A DNA stretch of 64,000 bases from positions 1 through 64,000 of the forward strand of contig SUGL01000013.1 in the NCBI GenBank assembly GCA_004963905.1, in the 5' to 3' direction. Of this stretch, positions 45,320 through 54,880 are shown one piece after another; position 1 is the stretch's first letter; each line of letters begins with the position of its first letter. The notes beneath the pieces were generated by a model. It did no database searches, was not told the origin of the DNA, and saw only the letters and a program-made list of their open reading frames with translations. This stretch comes from Mesorhizobium sp. (GTDB lineage Bacteria > Pseudomonadota > Alphaproteobacteria > Rhizobiales > Rhizobiaceae). The translations under genes and the position numbers were made by a program.

Positions 45320-45850
45320 GGGCGCGAGAAGCAGCATATTTTGTCTGAGAAATCAACCAAACGCACGCGCTTGTGAGATCGGTGCCGGATTGGGCTCACC
45401 GGCTCGTGATTCGACTTCACCGGGCAGCCAACGGATCTAAAAAATGCCCGCCGTGACGCAACTTAGGCCGACTGCCTTTGGTGTCGCGTCAGGCGATAGC
45501 GTTCTCTCCTGCATCCTGATCGGCCGCCCCCGCGTCGGACACTTGACTATCGCCGGAGCCGGCCGGGGCAAGCACCGTGACATCCATCCGAGCGATCCTC
45601 GATGCTGCCCGACCTTGAGCGCCCGGCTCGCTGTCGCCCGTCTCCAAAACGGAGGCTTTCGCGAGATGACCGACGCTTTCAGCGCTCTTGCCGGGAAAAC
45701 TCGCCTCGGGTGATGCCGGAAGTCTGGTGGTACGCTGCACTGCGCCAGCGTTCTGCTGGCTTCCAATGGGGGAGGTCATGGCTGTGCTCCGGTGGATGAC
45801 CACCGCCATTTAGCACGGCTGGCTGGCGCCAGCCTTGCGGGCTTTTGATT
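45320..45850. other. Long gap upstream of tRNA-Ser
   Basis: About 530 bases. The only candidate is a weak 96-codon ORF at 45489-45779 on the minus strand, listed separately. Nothing else is supported. Confidence 0.4.
45489..45779 (-). CDS. Possible small Ala/Ser/Gly-rich protein (weak)
   Basis: 96 codons starting MTSPIGSQQ, with GGAG seven bases before the ATG. The composition is low-complexity, with no domain, no signal peptide and no hydrophobic core. It could be a real disordered protein or a chance frame in GC-rich DNA. Confidence 0.25.
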   Translation of the reverse strand: MTSPIGSQQNAGAVQRTTRLPASPEASFPGKSAESVGHLAKASVLETGDSEPGAQGRAASRIARMDVTVLAPAGSGDSQVSDAGAADQDAGENAIA

Positions 45851-45940
45851 TGGCGGAGGGAGTGGGATTCGAACCCACGGTGAACTTGCGCCCACGCCGG
45901 TTTTCAAGACCGGTGCCTTAAACCGCTCGGCCATCCCTCC
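45851..45940 (-). tRNA. tRNA-Ser (anticodon TGA)
   Basis: 90 bases with encoded CCA. The acceptor stem is GGAGGGA/TCCCTCC. A long variable arm (GTGGGCGCAAGTTCACC), typical of class II tRNAs, is present. The anticodon arm CCGGTCTTGAAAACCGG gives anticodon TGA, and the T-arm contains GGGTTCGAATCCC. Confidence 0.96.
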
Positions 45941-46205
45941 AATTAGTTGGTTCTGCTTGGGTTTTTCGTTCTAGCCGGTTTGCTAAAACAGCCCGCTGCT
46001 CGCAAACTGCAACTATTTGGCTTTTCGCTCGCTGCTTATAGCTGCCTGCAACGCCGCGTCAACTTGCTCGGCGGCGTTGGCCTGCGTCCCAGGCATGACG
46101 TGCGAACAGAGGCCGTCAGGTCCAGGCAGGTTGCGGACAAAACGTGGTTGACGTAACGTTAACTGGCGCAACCATTTCGGATTGTGCAGGGTGAGGGCGT
46201 TTTCC

Positions 46206-46469
46206 ATGAAACTCGTTGTCTTTGGCGTAGCAATAGTATTGGCCGCCACCGGAGCAGCTGTTGCGAAAGAGAAGAAAAAGGTGGCCACCACTCAGGCTGC
46301 AACCTCGTGTTCTGCCGCGCATATGAAGGCTGGCAACAAGCCGACCCCGAAACTGGATTGCAAATCGACAGGCACCGTTGTTGCTAGACCGTCAAATGGG
46401 GCCGCAAATTTCCTGGACCATCCGCACTTGGGATACGACACCAATCCGTGGATCCGAACTGGCTATTGA
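46206..46469 (+). CDS. Small secreted protein
   Basis: 87 residues: a signal peptide (MKLVVFGVAIVLAATGAAVA) and a short basic mature part (KEKKKVATT) with two cysteines (TSCSAAH and LDCKSTG) that could form a disulfide. The C-terminus is aromatic (GYDTNPWIRTGY). Similar small periplasmic proteins occur in Rhizobiales, but I do not recognise a named family. GAGGG lies before the ATG. Confidence 0.65.
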   Translation: MKLVVFGVAIVLAATGAAVAKEKKKVATTQAATSCSAAHMKAGNKPTPKLDCKSTGTVVARPSNGAANFLDHPHLGYDTNPWIRTGY

Positions 46470-46776
46470 CGGCGGCGCCTGCTTCCGGGGCATATCCTGA
46501 GATCAATGCGCTGGCGCTTCTCGCGCCGGAATGATCCTGATTTGAAGCAAATACAATGAGTTACTAATATAGCGCCTCGGCTGCTCAAATCGGTCAGAGC
46601 CGTGAGACGAGGGAGACGCCGGTTCCTGCCATAATCTCGCCCTGTTGCGGCCATAATCGATTAACATCGTGATAAGCAATTCCTGTGCACAAAGGGATTG
46701 GGGATCAAGGTGTTGCTGGCATTGGCGGGCGCTTTGCTCCGACCGGTGGCGGCGAGACTAGGGGACAATCGAAAAC
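46470..46776. other. Intergenic region upstream of rlpA
   Basis: About 307 bases with an AT-rich stretch near 46548-46572, probably promoter. No gene or hairpin of note. Confidence 0.4.
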
Positions 46777-48057
46777 ATGCAGACTTCGGCGCGCCCGCGT
46801 CTTCGTCGCGCTCCTGCTTTCGCACTGTGCGCCCTGTCGGCGGTGCTGCTTGCAGGCTGCACGTCCACGCCGCAACCGAAAGGGATGGTCGACAAGCGGC
46901 CACGCTCCAAGGAATATTTCGCCGAATCCGAATATGGCGTGAAGGCGAGCCCGCGCGTTGCCTTCATGCGGCGTGGCGGCGGCCGCGACCAGCTCGGCAA
47001 GCCCTATCAGGTGCGCGGCAAGTGGTATTATCCGAAGGAAGACAGGCACTACGCCAAGGTCGGGTTGGCTTCCTGGTATGGCGATGCCTTCCATGGCCGG
47101 CTGACCGCCAATGGCGAAGTCTACGACACGGCGCAACTGACGGCGGCGCATCCGACGATGCCGCTGCCAAGCTATGCCCGCGTGACCAATCTCGACACCG
47201 GCAGCTCGGTCATCGTGCGCGTCAACGATCGCGGCCCGTATCATGAGGGCCGCATCATCGACGTCTCGCAGCGTGCCGCGCAAATGCTCGACTATGACAA
47301 GGTCGGCACGGCAAGGGTGAAGGTCGAATATGTCGGCCGGGCGCCGCTCGACGGCAATGACGACCAGTACCTGATGGCCTCCTACCGCCCGGGCAACAAC
47401 AGACCCGATCCCTCCGACGGCCTGCCGACCGGCGTGATGGTCGCCATGAACGGCCCGTCGCCCAGCATGCAGACGGACGCGCCTCCGGCCGCCGTTCCGT
47501 TCCCCGGCCAGTTGACCAATTCGGGACAGGCTTTCGCCGCGCAGCCAGGACTGTCGGAACAGCCGACCGTGCAGCCGACGATGTCGGCGCAGGCGCCCGG
47601 CGCCAGCGATGTCGCCTTGCCGGATTTCGGGCCGATCGTGCCAGAGCGGCCGGGGTTGCGGCCAGAGTTCAGGCTGCCGCCGAACTCGCCCTTCGCCATG
47701 GCCTCGCTGTCCTACGCGGATGATGAGCGCGTCAATCGCGCCGACGTCTTTGCAGCCCTCGACGGCAGCGGGATGTCGCCGGCCGACATCCTGCAGTCGT
47801 GGAAGAAATCCAACCCGCAGGGGCAGGCGCCGGCCTCGGACTATGTCGCCGCCGGCTCCTTCGACGATGCCGCCGAGGCGAAGCGCGTGGCGGCGGCGCT
47901 CGAGCCGTTCGGCAGGACCGAAATTCAGCGCACCGAGCTCGACGGCAACGACTGGTATGCGGTCAACGTCTATCCGAATGGCCATGGCAGCATCGACGAC
48001 CTGCTGCAGGCGGCCTGGTCGCACGGGGCGCCGGACGCGTTAGTTGTGCGAAACTGA
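46777..48057 (+). CDS. rlpA: RlpA-family septal ring lipoprotein with SPOR domain
   Basis: 426 residues. A lipobox (VLLAGC, Cys28) is followed by a double-psi beta-barrel RlpA domain (about 85-195) with GLASWYGDAFHGRLTANGE and RVNDRGPYHEGRIIDVS. A long Pro/Gln-rich linker leads to a C-terminal SPOR-like domain (about 355-425) that would bind denuded septal peptidoglycan. RlpA proteins are outer-membrane lytic transglycosylases or septal factors. It stands upstream of the DacF-like gene, another cell-wall protein. Confidence 0.9.
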   Translation: MQTSARPRLRRAPAFALCALSAVLLAGCTSTPQPKGMVDKRPRSKEYFAESEYGVKASPRVAFMRRGGGRDQLGKPYQVRGKWYYPKEDRHYAKVGLASWYGDAFHGRLTANGEVYDTAQLTAAHPTMPLPSYARVTNLDTGSSVIVRVNDRGPYHEGRIIDVSQRAAQMLDYDKVGTARVKVEYVGRAPLDGNDDQYLMASYRPGNNRPDPSDGLPTGVMVAMNGPSPSMQTDAPPAAVPFPGQLTNSGQAFAAQPGLSEQPTVQPTMSAQAPGASDVALPDFGPIVPERPGLRPEFRLPPNSPFAMASLSYADDERVNRADVFAALDGSGMSPADILQSWKKSNPQGQAPASDYVAAGSFDDAAEAKRVAAALEPFGRTEIQRTELDGNDWYAVNVYPNGHGSIDDLLQAAWSHGAPDALVVRN

Positions 48058-48121
48058 TCTGTTTCGCAGGCGCGGTTGATCCGCCGGAAAAAACCCTGCT
48101 AGCTTGGCCGGACGATTTTTT

Positions 48122-48168
48122 GCGCAATTCCGGACGGAAAACCGCTGCGCACTTTTCCTGGAATTGCT
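48122..48168. repeat. Intergenic palindromic repeat, family A copy 3 (partial)
   Basis: Contains the GCAATTCC...GGAATTGC palindrome nearly identical to the 3' half of 24446-24548 but lacks the GAGCGG half. It lies 16 bases before the DacF-like start. Confidence 0.8.
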
Positions 48169-48184
48169 TGGGGGTCGAGACTTC

Positions 48185-49363
48185 ATGCAATTGCGCTTCT
48201 TTTCGCCGTTCGCCGGTTCGTTGGGACTGGCCCTTTTGCTCATTTGCCTTGGCCAGGCGAGCGCACAGCTTTTCGAGACCAAGGCGGCCCAGGCCTTCAT
48301 GATCGATGCCGACACCGGCACGGTTCTGTTTTCCAAGGATGCGGACAAGCCGATCCCGCCGGCATCCATGGCCAAGCTGATGACGATGGAAGTGGTCTTC
48401 AACGCCGTCAAATCGAAGCGGATCACGCTCGACGACACTTTCGTGGTCAGCGAAAACGCCTGGCGCACCGGCGGCGCGCCTTCTGGAACCTCGACCATGT
48501 TCGCCAAGCTCAAGTCCGCGGTCCGCGTCGAGGATCTGATCCAGGGCGTGACCGTGCAGGCAGCCAATGACGGTTGCATCGTGCTTGCCGAAGGCATGGC
48601 CGGCTCGGAAGCGAATTTCGCCGCGCAGATGACGGAGCGCGCCCGCGAGATCGGCCTGCAAAAGTCGACCTTCGTCAACTCGACCGGGCTGCCGGCAGAC
48701 GGCCAGCAAACGACGGTGCGCGAACTGACGATGCTGGCGCTGCATATCTGGCGCGACTATCCGGAGTTCTTTCACTATTACGGGCAGCCCGACTTCACCT
48801 GGAACAAGATCTCCCAGAGGAACCGCAATCCGCTCCTGGCCATGGGCATCGATGCCGACGGCTTTGTCGCCGGGGCGAGCGAAACCGCCGGCTTTGGCAT
48901 CGTCGGCACGGTCAGCCACAACGGCATTCGCGTGATCGCGGCGCTAAGCGGGCTGGCGAGCGACCGGGAACGCTCCGAAGAGGCGCGCAAGCTGCTCGAC
49001 TGGGGTTCGCGTTCGTTCCAGAAGACGGAGATCTTCGCCAAGGACGAGGTTGTCGGCGAAGCCGAGGTTTTCGGGGGCGCCAAATCCGGCGTGGCCTTGA
49101 AAGCCAAGGGGCCGGTGGACATCTTCTTACCGATAACCAACCGCGACAAGCTCACGGCCAGGATCGTTTACAACGGTCCGGTGGCAGCGCCAGTGGAGGA
49201 GGGGCAACCGGTCGGGGAGTTGCGCGTTTGGATAGGCGACACGCTCAGCCAGCAGACGCCGCTTTTCGCCGCCGAGTCGGTGAAGGTGGGCACGCTGCCG
49301 CAGCGTGCACTCGACGCCGCGAAGGAACTGGCTGTCGGCTGGCTGCGTCAGAAACATTTGTGA
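48185..49363 (+). CDS. DacF-like D,D-carboxypeptidase family protein with degenerate motifs
   Basis: 392 residues with a signal peptide (to QASAQLFE) and the PBP5/6-type layout including the C-terminal beta domain. The nucleophile motif SMAK is intact (Ser61, Lys64). The second motif, normally SxN, reads A126-A-N, and the third, normally KTG, reads V228-A-G within DGFVAGASETAGF. Two of three penicillin-binding motifs are therefore changed, so activity is doubtful; it may be a structural or regulatory relative. It follows rlpA and precedes tmk-holB. The start at MQLRFF gives a proper signal peptide. Confidence 0.85.
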   Translation: MQLRFFSPFAGSLGLALLLICLGQASAQLFETKAAQAFMIDADTGTVLFSKDADKPIPPASMAKLMTMEVVFNAVKSKRITLDDTFVVSENAWRTGGAPSGTSTMFAKLKSAVRVEDLIQGVTVQAANDGCIVLAEGMAGSEANFAAQMTERAREIGLQKSTFVNSTGLPADGQQTTVRELTMLALHIWRDYPEFFHYYGQPDFTWNKISQRNRNPLLAMGIDADGFVAGASETAGFGIVGTVSHNGIRVIAALSGLASDRERSEEARKLLDWGSRSFQKTEIFAKDEVVGEAEVFGGAKSGVALKAKGPVDIFLPITNRDKLTARIVYNGPVAAPVEEGQPVGELRVWIGDTLSQQTPLFAAESVKVGTLPQRALDAAKELAVGWLRQKHL

Positions 49364-49435
49364 TCAGGCAGGCTCGTGGACCTTTTGTCGGACGGGAGCT
49401 ATGACAGCGGCCAGCACGGGCGAAGGCATTCTCGA

Positions 49436-50110
49436 TTGGCGAGCGGATTTTTCATCACCTTCGAAGGCGGCGAAGGAGCCGGCAAGTCGACGCAGATCGA
49501 GCGGCTGGCACGGCGCATGCGCGCCAAGAAGTACGAGGTTCTGGTGACGCGCGAGCCGGGCGGCTCGCCCGGCGCCGAGGCGGTGAGGCACGTGCTTCTG
49601 TCCGGCGCCGCCGAACCCTTCGGCCCGAAGATGGAGGCGATCCTCTTCGCCGCCGCGCGCTCCGACCATGTCGAGCAGGTGATCCGGCCGGCGGTCGAAC
49701 GCGGCACGATCGTGCTTTGCGACCGCTTCATCGATTCCTCCCGCGTCTATCAGGGCGTCACCGGCGGGCTCGACCCGGATTTCATGGAAGCGCTGGAAGC
49801 AGTCGCCATCAACGGCATGGTTCCCGACATGACGCTGATCTTCGACATCGACCCGGCCGAAGGCCTGAAACGCGCCGCCGCACGTCGCAGCGCGGGCGAC
49901 AGCGCCGACCGCTTCGAGAAGGAGACTTTAGCCATCCACCAGCGCCGGCGCGAGGCTTACCTGGCGATCGCCGAGGCGGAGCCGGATCGCTGCATCGTCA
50001 TCGATGCGTCGGCCGATCCCGAAACGGTGGAAAACGTCATCACGGCGGCCGTGTTCGCGGTGCTGGAAAAGCGGATGCCGGTGCAAAGGAAGCAAACGGC
50101 GCCGGCATGA
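49436..50110 (+). CDS. tmk: Thymidylate kinase
   Basis: 224 residues. P-loop [14 protein letters not shown]-type motif [13 protein letters not shown], and the LID region [12 protein letters not shown]. It phosphorylates dTMP to dTDP. The TTG at 49436 ([12 protein letters not shown]) follows GAAGG by nine bases and gives the normal family N-terminus. GTG 49376 is in frame with AGGCAGG nearby and is a serious alternative. The stop overlaps holB as ATGA. Confidence 0.92.
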   Translation: MASGFFITFEGGEGAGKSTQIERLARRMRAKKYEVLVTREPGGSPGAEAVRHVLLSGAAEPFGPKMEAILFAAARSDHVEQVIRPAVERGTIVLCDRFIDSSRVYQGVTGGLDPDFMEALEAVAINGMVPDMTLIFDIDPAEGLKRAAARRSAGDSADRFEKETLAIHQRRREAYLAIAEAEPDRCIVIDASADPETVENVITAAVFAVLEKRMPVQRKQTAPA

Positions 50111-51162
50111 TCTTCGAACGCATCGCCCCCGAACAGCATGACACGCTGGACGGCGTTCCCGAGCCGTCGGAGACGCCGCGCCTCGTCGGCCATGCGCAGG
50201 CAGCAGGCATGCTTGCGGCAGCCTACCGCGCCGGCAAGCTGCCGCATGCGTTGATCCTGGCCGGGCCGCACGGCATCGGCAAGGCAACGCTTGCCTTCCA
50301 TCTGGCGCATCATCTTCTCAAGCATCCGGATTTTGCCGCGGCGCCAGAAGCGCTGGCGGTTCCCGATCCGGCGTCGTCGCTGTTTCGCCAGATCGCCACC
50401 GGTGCGCATCCTTCGGTTTTGCATCTGACGCGTCCAGCCAACGACAAGACCAAGAGCTTCAAGACGGTGCTCACCGTCGACGAGATCCGCAAGGTCAGCC
50501 GCTTCCTGTCGATGACCTCGCATGACGGCAGCTACCGCGTCGTCATCGTCGATCCGGCCGACGACATGAACACCAATGCTGCCAATGCCTTGCTCAAGAA
50601 TCTCGAGGAGCCGCCGGCGCGCACTCTGTTCATCCTGATTGTGCATGCGCCGGGCAGCCTTTTGCCGACGATCCGGTCGCGCTGCCAGATGGTGCGGCTG
50701 ACGCCGCTCGCGCCGGACGAATTGATGGCGGTGCTGGAAAATGTCGAGCCGCCACCGCCGGAAGACCCGGCGGCGCGCGCGGCGCTGGCCGAGCGGGCAG
50801 GGGGCAGCGCCCGCAACGCGATCCTGCTGACCCAATATGGCGGGCTGGAGATCGCCGGCGCGCTCGATGCCGTGGTGGCGGCGCAGAAGCCCGACATTGC
50901 CGGCGCCCACCGCCTCGCCGAGGCCGTGGCCGGGCGCGACCAGGCGATCCAGTTCGATATCTTCAACCGCCGCGCGCTCGACCTTCTGTCGGCGGCGGCC
51001 AGCGAAGCGGCTTTGGCCGGCGACCTCGCCAGGGCCAAAACGCTGTCCGAGGCTTGGCACGAAGCCCTGAACACGATATCTGAGGCCGAGACCTACAATC
51101 TCGACAAGAAGCAGCACGCCTTGATCATGATCGACCGCCTGAATTCTGTGATGCGAATGTGA
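50107..51162 (+). CDS. holB: DNA polymerase III subunit delta'
   Basis: 351 residues of the AAA+ clamp-loader type: [34 protein letters not shown] contains the family's modified P-loop, followed by [27 protein letters not shown] (sensor region) and the arginine-finger segment TIRSRCQ. It is part of the clamp-loader complex. The start overlaps the tmk stop (ATGA), the usual tmk-holB operon of alphaproteobacteria. Confidence 0.93.
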   Translation: MIFERIAPEQHDTLDGVPEPSETPRLVGHAQAAGMLAAAYRAGKLPHALILAGPHGIGKATLAFHLAHHLLKHPDFAAAPEALAVPDPASSLFRQIATGAHPSVLHLTRPANDKTKSFKTVLTVDEIRKVSRFLSMTSHDGSYRVVIVDPADDMNTNAANALLKNLEEPPARTLFILIVHAPGSLLPTIRSRCQMVRLTPLAPDELMAVLENVEPPPPEDPAARAALAERAGGSARNAILLTQYGGLEIAGALDAVVAAQKPDIAGAHRLAEAVAGRDQAIQFDIFNRRALDLLSAAASEAALAGDLARAKTLSEAWHEALNTISEAETYNLDKKQHALIMIDRLNSVMRM

Positions 51163-51173
51163 CGGTTTGTTTT

Positions 51174-51223
51174 GATGCATGCCGTTGCCCCAATGCCGGG
51201 GCCACTTTTGGGCGGCATGCATC
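51174..51223. repeat. Palindromic repeat, family B half-copy
   Basis: GATGCATGCC...GGCATGCATC with an internal GCCCC...GGGGC-like core. It resembles the second hairpin of the family B repeats and lies between holB and metG. Confidence 0.6.
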
Positions 51224-51302
51224 GGCCTCGGGATGGCAATCGCCATGCCGATAGTTTATCCACCGCCACAACTCACATTCAGACATTCATGACGGTACAT
51301 TC

Positions 51303-52853
51303 ATGTCACGCGACACATTCTACATCACGACCGCGATCTCCTACCCGAACGGCAAGCCGCATATCGGCCATGCCTACGAACTGATCGCCACCGACGCGCT
51401 CGCCCGCTTCCAGCGGCTCGACGGCAGGCAAGTCTACTTCCTGACCGGCACTGACGAGCACGGTATCAAGATGTTGCAGACGGCGCGGAAGGAAGGCATT
51501 TCGCCGCGCGAGCTCGCCGACCGCAACGCGGCCGAGTTCAAGCGCATGGCGAGTGCGCTCAACGCCTCGAACGACGATTTCATCCGCACCACCGAAGAGC
51601 GGCACTACGCGTCCTCGCAGGCGATCTGGAAGGCGATGGCCGCCAATGGCGACATCTACAAGGGCGGTTATGCCGGCTGGTATTCGGTGCGCGACGAAGC
51701 CTATTACGGCGAGGAAGAGACCGAGGTCCGCGGCGACAACGTGCGCTACGGGCCGCAGGGAACGCCCGTCGAGTGGGTCGAGGAAGAGAGCTATTTCTTC
51801 CGGCTGTCGGCCTATCAGGACAAGCTGATCGCGCTTTACGAAAACCAGCCCGATTTCATCGGCCCGGCCGAGCGCCGCAACGAGGTGATGAGGTTCGTCA
51901 AGTCGGGCCTGAAAGACCTGTCGATCTCGCGCACCACCTTCGACTGGGGCGTGCCGGTGCCGGGCGACGAAAAGCATGTGATGTATGTCTGGGTCGACGC
52001 CTTGACCAACTACATCACCGGTGTCGGTTATCCTGATGAAAATGCTGAGAAATGGCGTTTTTGGCCAGCCGACGCCCATATCATCGGCAAGGACATCGTG
52101 CGCTTCCACGCCATCTACTGGCCGGCCTTCCTGATGTCGGCGGGAATCCCGCTGCCGAAGCGCGTCTTCGGTCACGGCTTCCTGTTCAACCGGGGCGAGA
52201 AGATGTCGAAGTCGGTCGGCAACGTCATCGACCCGTTCACCATGGCCGCGCATTACGGCGTCGACCAGGTGCGCTATTTCTTCTTGCGCGAGGTGCCGTT
52301 CGGCCAGGACGGCAACTACAGCCACGAAGCGATCGTCAACCGCACCAACGCCGATCTCGCCAACGGGCTCGGCAATCTGGCGCAGCGCTCGCTGTCGATG
52401 ATCGCCAAGAACTGCGGCGGCGCGGTGCCGAGGCGCGGCGAGCTGGCCGAAGCCGACCGGGCGATCCTCGACCAGGCGGTCGAGGCACTTGTCGTCGCAC
52501 GCAGGGCGATGGCGGAGCAGGGCATCCATCTGGCGCTGGCGGCGATCTTCGGCGTGGTGGCCGAAGCCGACCGCTATTTCGCATCCCAGGAGCCCTGGGC
52601 GCTGCGAAAGACGGATCCTGAGCGCATGGAAACGGTGCTGTGGACGACGGCCGAGGTCGTGCGGCGGGTGACGGTGCTCTGCCAGCCCTTCATTCCGGGG
52701 TCGGCGGCGAAACTGCTCGACCTCTTGGCCGTGCCGGCGGACAAACGCAATTTCGCGCATGTCCACGCCGAACATGCGCTGGTGCCAGGCACCGCCTTGC
52801 CGGCACCTGAGGGCGTGTTTCCGCGTTACGTCGAGCAGGACACCAAAGCGTGA
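51303..52853 (+). CDS. metG: Methionyl-tRNA synthetase
   Basis: 516 residues. The class I signature is [11 protein letters not shown] and the KMSKS loop is [10 protein letters not shown]. Length and the lack of zinc cysteines in the connective peptide match the short alphaproteobacterial MetG2 type without a C-terminal tRNA-binding domain. It charges tRNA-Met. No clear Shine-Dalgarno is present at the ATG. The gene continues directly into tatD with overlapping TGATG. Confidence 0.96.
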   Translation: MSRDTFYITTAISYPNGKPHIGHAYELIATDALARFQRLDGRQVYFLTGTDEHGIKMLQTARKEGISPRELADRNAAEFKRMASALNASNDDFIRTTEERHYASSQAIWKAMAANGDIYKGGYAGWYSVRDEAYYGEEETEVRGDNVRYGPQGTPVEWVEEESYFFRLSAYQDKLIALYENQPDFIGPAERRNEVMRFVKSGLKDLSISRTTFDWGVPVPGDEKHVMYVWVDALTNYITGVGYPDENAEKWRFWPADAHIIGKDIVRFHAIYWPAFLMSAGIPLPKRVFGHGFLFNRGEKMSKSVGNVIDPFTMAAHYGVDQVRYFFLREVPFGQDGNYSHEAIVNRTNADLANGLGNLAQRSLSMIAKNCGGAVPRRGELAEADRAILDQAVEALVVARRAMAEQGIHLALAAIFGVVAEADRYFASQEPWALRKTDPERMETVLWTTAEVVRRVTVLCQPFIPGSAAKLLDLLAVPADKRNFAHVHAEHALVPGTALPAPEGVFPRYVEQDTKA

Positions 52854-53647
52854 TGCTTGTCGACAGCCATTGCCATCTCGACTTTCCGGACTTCGCCGAG
52901 GAGCGGGCGGCCATCGTCGCCCGCGCGCTGGCGGCGGGGGTTGGCCGCATGGTGACGATCTCGACGCGAGTGAAGCGCTTTCAGCAAATTCTTGAAATCG
53001 CTGAAACTTTTAATGAAGTCTATTGCTCGGTCGGCACCCATCCACATCAGGCGGCGGAAGAGCTCGATGTGACCGCCGAGGAACTGGTGCGGCTTTCCGG
53101 CCATCCCAAGGTGGTGGCGATCGGCGAAGCCGGGCTCGACTATTTCTATGACCGCGCGCCGCGCGAGGCGCAGGCGCAAGGCTTCCGCACCCATATCGCC
53201 GCCGCGCGCCGGACCGGCCTGCCGCTGGTCATCCATTCGCGAGACGCCGACGACGACATGGCGGCGATCCTCGAAGAAGAGACAGGGAAGGGCGCTTTCC
53301 CCTTCATTCTGCATTGTTTTTCGTCCGGGCGCAGGCTGGCTGAGGTCGGCGTGGCGCTGGGCGGCTATGTCTCCTTCTCGGGCATCCTGACCTTCAAGAA
53401 CTCGGCCGAGCTGCGCGCCATCGCCGCCGACGTGCCGCGCGATCGGCTGCTGGTCGAGACGGACGCGCCCTACCTTGCGCCAATCCCGCATCGCGGCAAA
53501 CGCAACGAGCCCGCCTATGTGGCGAACACGGCTAAGGTGCTGGCCGAAACCATCGGCGTCAGCGAGGCGGAGATCGCCGACATCACCACCGAGAACGTCT
53601 TCAGGCTGTTCACCAAGATGCCGCGTCCGGACATGGCGGCCGGTTGA
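52853..53647 (+). CDS. TatD-family metal-dependent hydrolase
   Basis: 264 residues, TIM-barrel amidohydrolase fold. Metal ligands are visible in DSHCHLD, GEAGLDYFYD, VIHSRDAD and ETDAPY. TatD proteins are deoxyribonucleases/3'-5' exonucleases linked to DNA repair. The ATG overlaps the metG stop (TGATG); GTG 52850 is a possible alternative. It is followed after 3 bases by the MBL gene. Confidence 0.92.
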   Translation: MLVDSHCHLDFPDFAEERAAIVARALAAGVGRMVTISTRVKRFQQILEIAETFNEVYCSVGTHPHQAAEELDVTAEELVRLSGHPKVVAIGEAGLDYFYDRAPREAQAQGFRTHIAAARRTGLPLVIHSRDADDDMAAILEEETGKGAFPFILHCFSSGRRLAEVGVALGGYVSFSGILTFKNSAELRAIAADVPRDRLLVETDAPYLAPIPHRGKRNEPAYVANTAKVLAETIGVSEAEIADITTENVFRLFTKMPRPDMAAG

Positions 53648-53650
53648 GAC

Positions 53651-54472
53651 ATGAGCGATCGGCTGCGCCTCACCATTCTCGGCTGCGGCTCGTCGCCCGG
53701 CACGCCACGCATCACCGGTGACTGGGGCAATTGCGACCCCAAGAATCCGAGGAACCGGCGCATGCGCACGGCGGCCCTGGTCGAGCGAATCGCTGCCAAT
53801 GGCGGACGCACCACGGTCGTCATCGACACCGGACCGGATTTCCGCGAACAGATGCTGCTGGCCTCGGTCAGGCGCATCGACGCCGTTGTCTACACCCATC
53901 CGCATGCCGACCACATCCACGGCATCGACGACCTGCGCGGCTATGTGCACGAGCAGCGGCACCGCATCGACATTCATGCCGACGAGCCGACGATGGGACG
54001 GCTGCGGCAGGCGTTCGGCTATTGCTTCGAGACGCCGCCGGGCAGTTCCTACCCACCCATTGTCAAGCCGCATCTCATCGACCATGCCAGACCGGTGGTC
54101 ATCGAAGGCGAGGGGGGTCCCCTCGCCCTCGAGCCGCTGTCGCAGATCCATGGCGATATCGTCTCGCTTGGTTTCCGCATCGGCGATCTCGCCTATTGCC
54201 CGGATATCAGCGACTTCCCGGCTACCACCGCGGAACGGCTGCAAGGCCTCGACGTGCTGGTGATCGACGCGCTGCAGTACAACACGCATCCCAGCCATCT
54301 GTCGCTTGGCCAAGCATTGGGCTGGATCGAGAAGCTGGCTCCGAAGAGCGCCGTCTTGACGCATATGCATGTTCCGCTGGATTACGCCACGGTGATGGCA
54401 GAGACGCCGGAACACGTGGTACCGGCCTATGACGGCATGGCGATCGAAATTCCTTACGAGTCAGAGCGATAG
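53651..54472 (+). CDS. MBL-fold metallo-hydrolase (PhnP-like)
   Basis: 273 residues. LGCGSSPGTPRI at the start, then metal motif THPHADHIHG and a late THMH. This layout matches the PhnP-like phosphodiesterase group that commonly follows metG-tatD in alphaproteobacteria. The substrate is not established; a cyclic phosphodiesterase is plausible. Start 4 bases after the tatD stop. Confidence 0.88.
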   Translation: MSDRLRLTILGCGSSPGTPRITGDWGNCDPKNPRNRRMRTAALVERIAANGGRTTVVIDTGPDFREQMLLASVRRIDAVVYTHPHADHIHGIDDLRGYVHEQRHRIDIHADEPTMGRLRQAFGYCFETPPGSSYPPIVKPHLIDHARPVVIEGEGGPLALEPLSQIHGDIVSLGFRIGDLAYCPDISDFPATTAERLQGLDVLVIDALQYNTHPSHLSLGQALGWIEKLAPKSAVLTHMHVPLDYATVMAETPEHVVPAYDGMAIEIPYESER

Positions 54473-54880
54473 TGGCAGTCGCTCAGTCGGTGTCGCAGCC
54501 GGTCATTTGTGAGTTTGGCTGTGGGCCCGAATTCGCGAAGTGGCGCACGCAGCCAGTCTACAGAGTTTGTCGCCAATGGCGAAAGCCGCGGCGTTTCCCG
54601 GGTCGGCGCCTAACGCGCAAGTTCCATAATCTATCTTATGCGACTTATTCAGATGTGTTCGTAGAGGGCTGCTGTGAGCATCCGGCACCGGAACCACGAT
54701 CAGGCTTGAATCAGGCCTTTTGCCGCCAAGGTTGTCCGCTTGGCCGCCAGCTCTCGCGGCCGGCCCATCCAAGTGGCTGCGGACTTGCTCAGCGATTTCG
54801 GGATGGCCGCGAACCGATGAAGCAACTAGCCTGCCCGAGCCGCTGTCGCGCTGGGAACCCCGATTCAGGACCATCGAAGA
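54473..54880. other. Gap between the MBL and ureohydrolase genes
   Basis: About 400 bases. ORFs of 120-170 codons on both strands lack start signals and have random-looking composition. One palindrome CATAA-N6-TTATG at 54625-54640 is listed separately. Confidence 0.45.
54625..54640. promoter_or_regulatory. Palindrome CATAA-N6-TTATG (possible operator)
   Basis: CATAA-TCTATC-TTATG in an AT-richer stretch 240 bases upstream of the ureohydrolase start. A small-dimer repressor such as a GntR or LysR member could bind it; the regulator is unknown. Confidence 0.4.

Noticed and set aside
54503..54874. 123-codon minus-strand ORF in the gap before the ureohydrolase
   Set aside because: No Shine-Dalgarno, no domain, composition like translated non-coding DNA.
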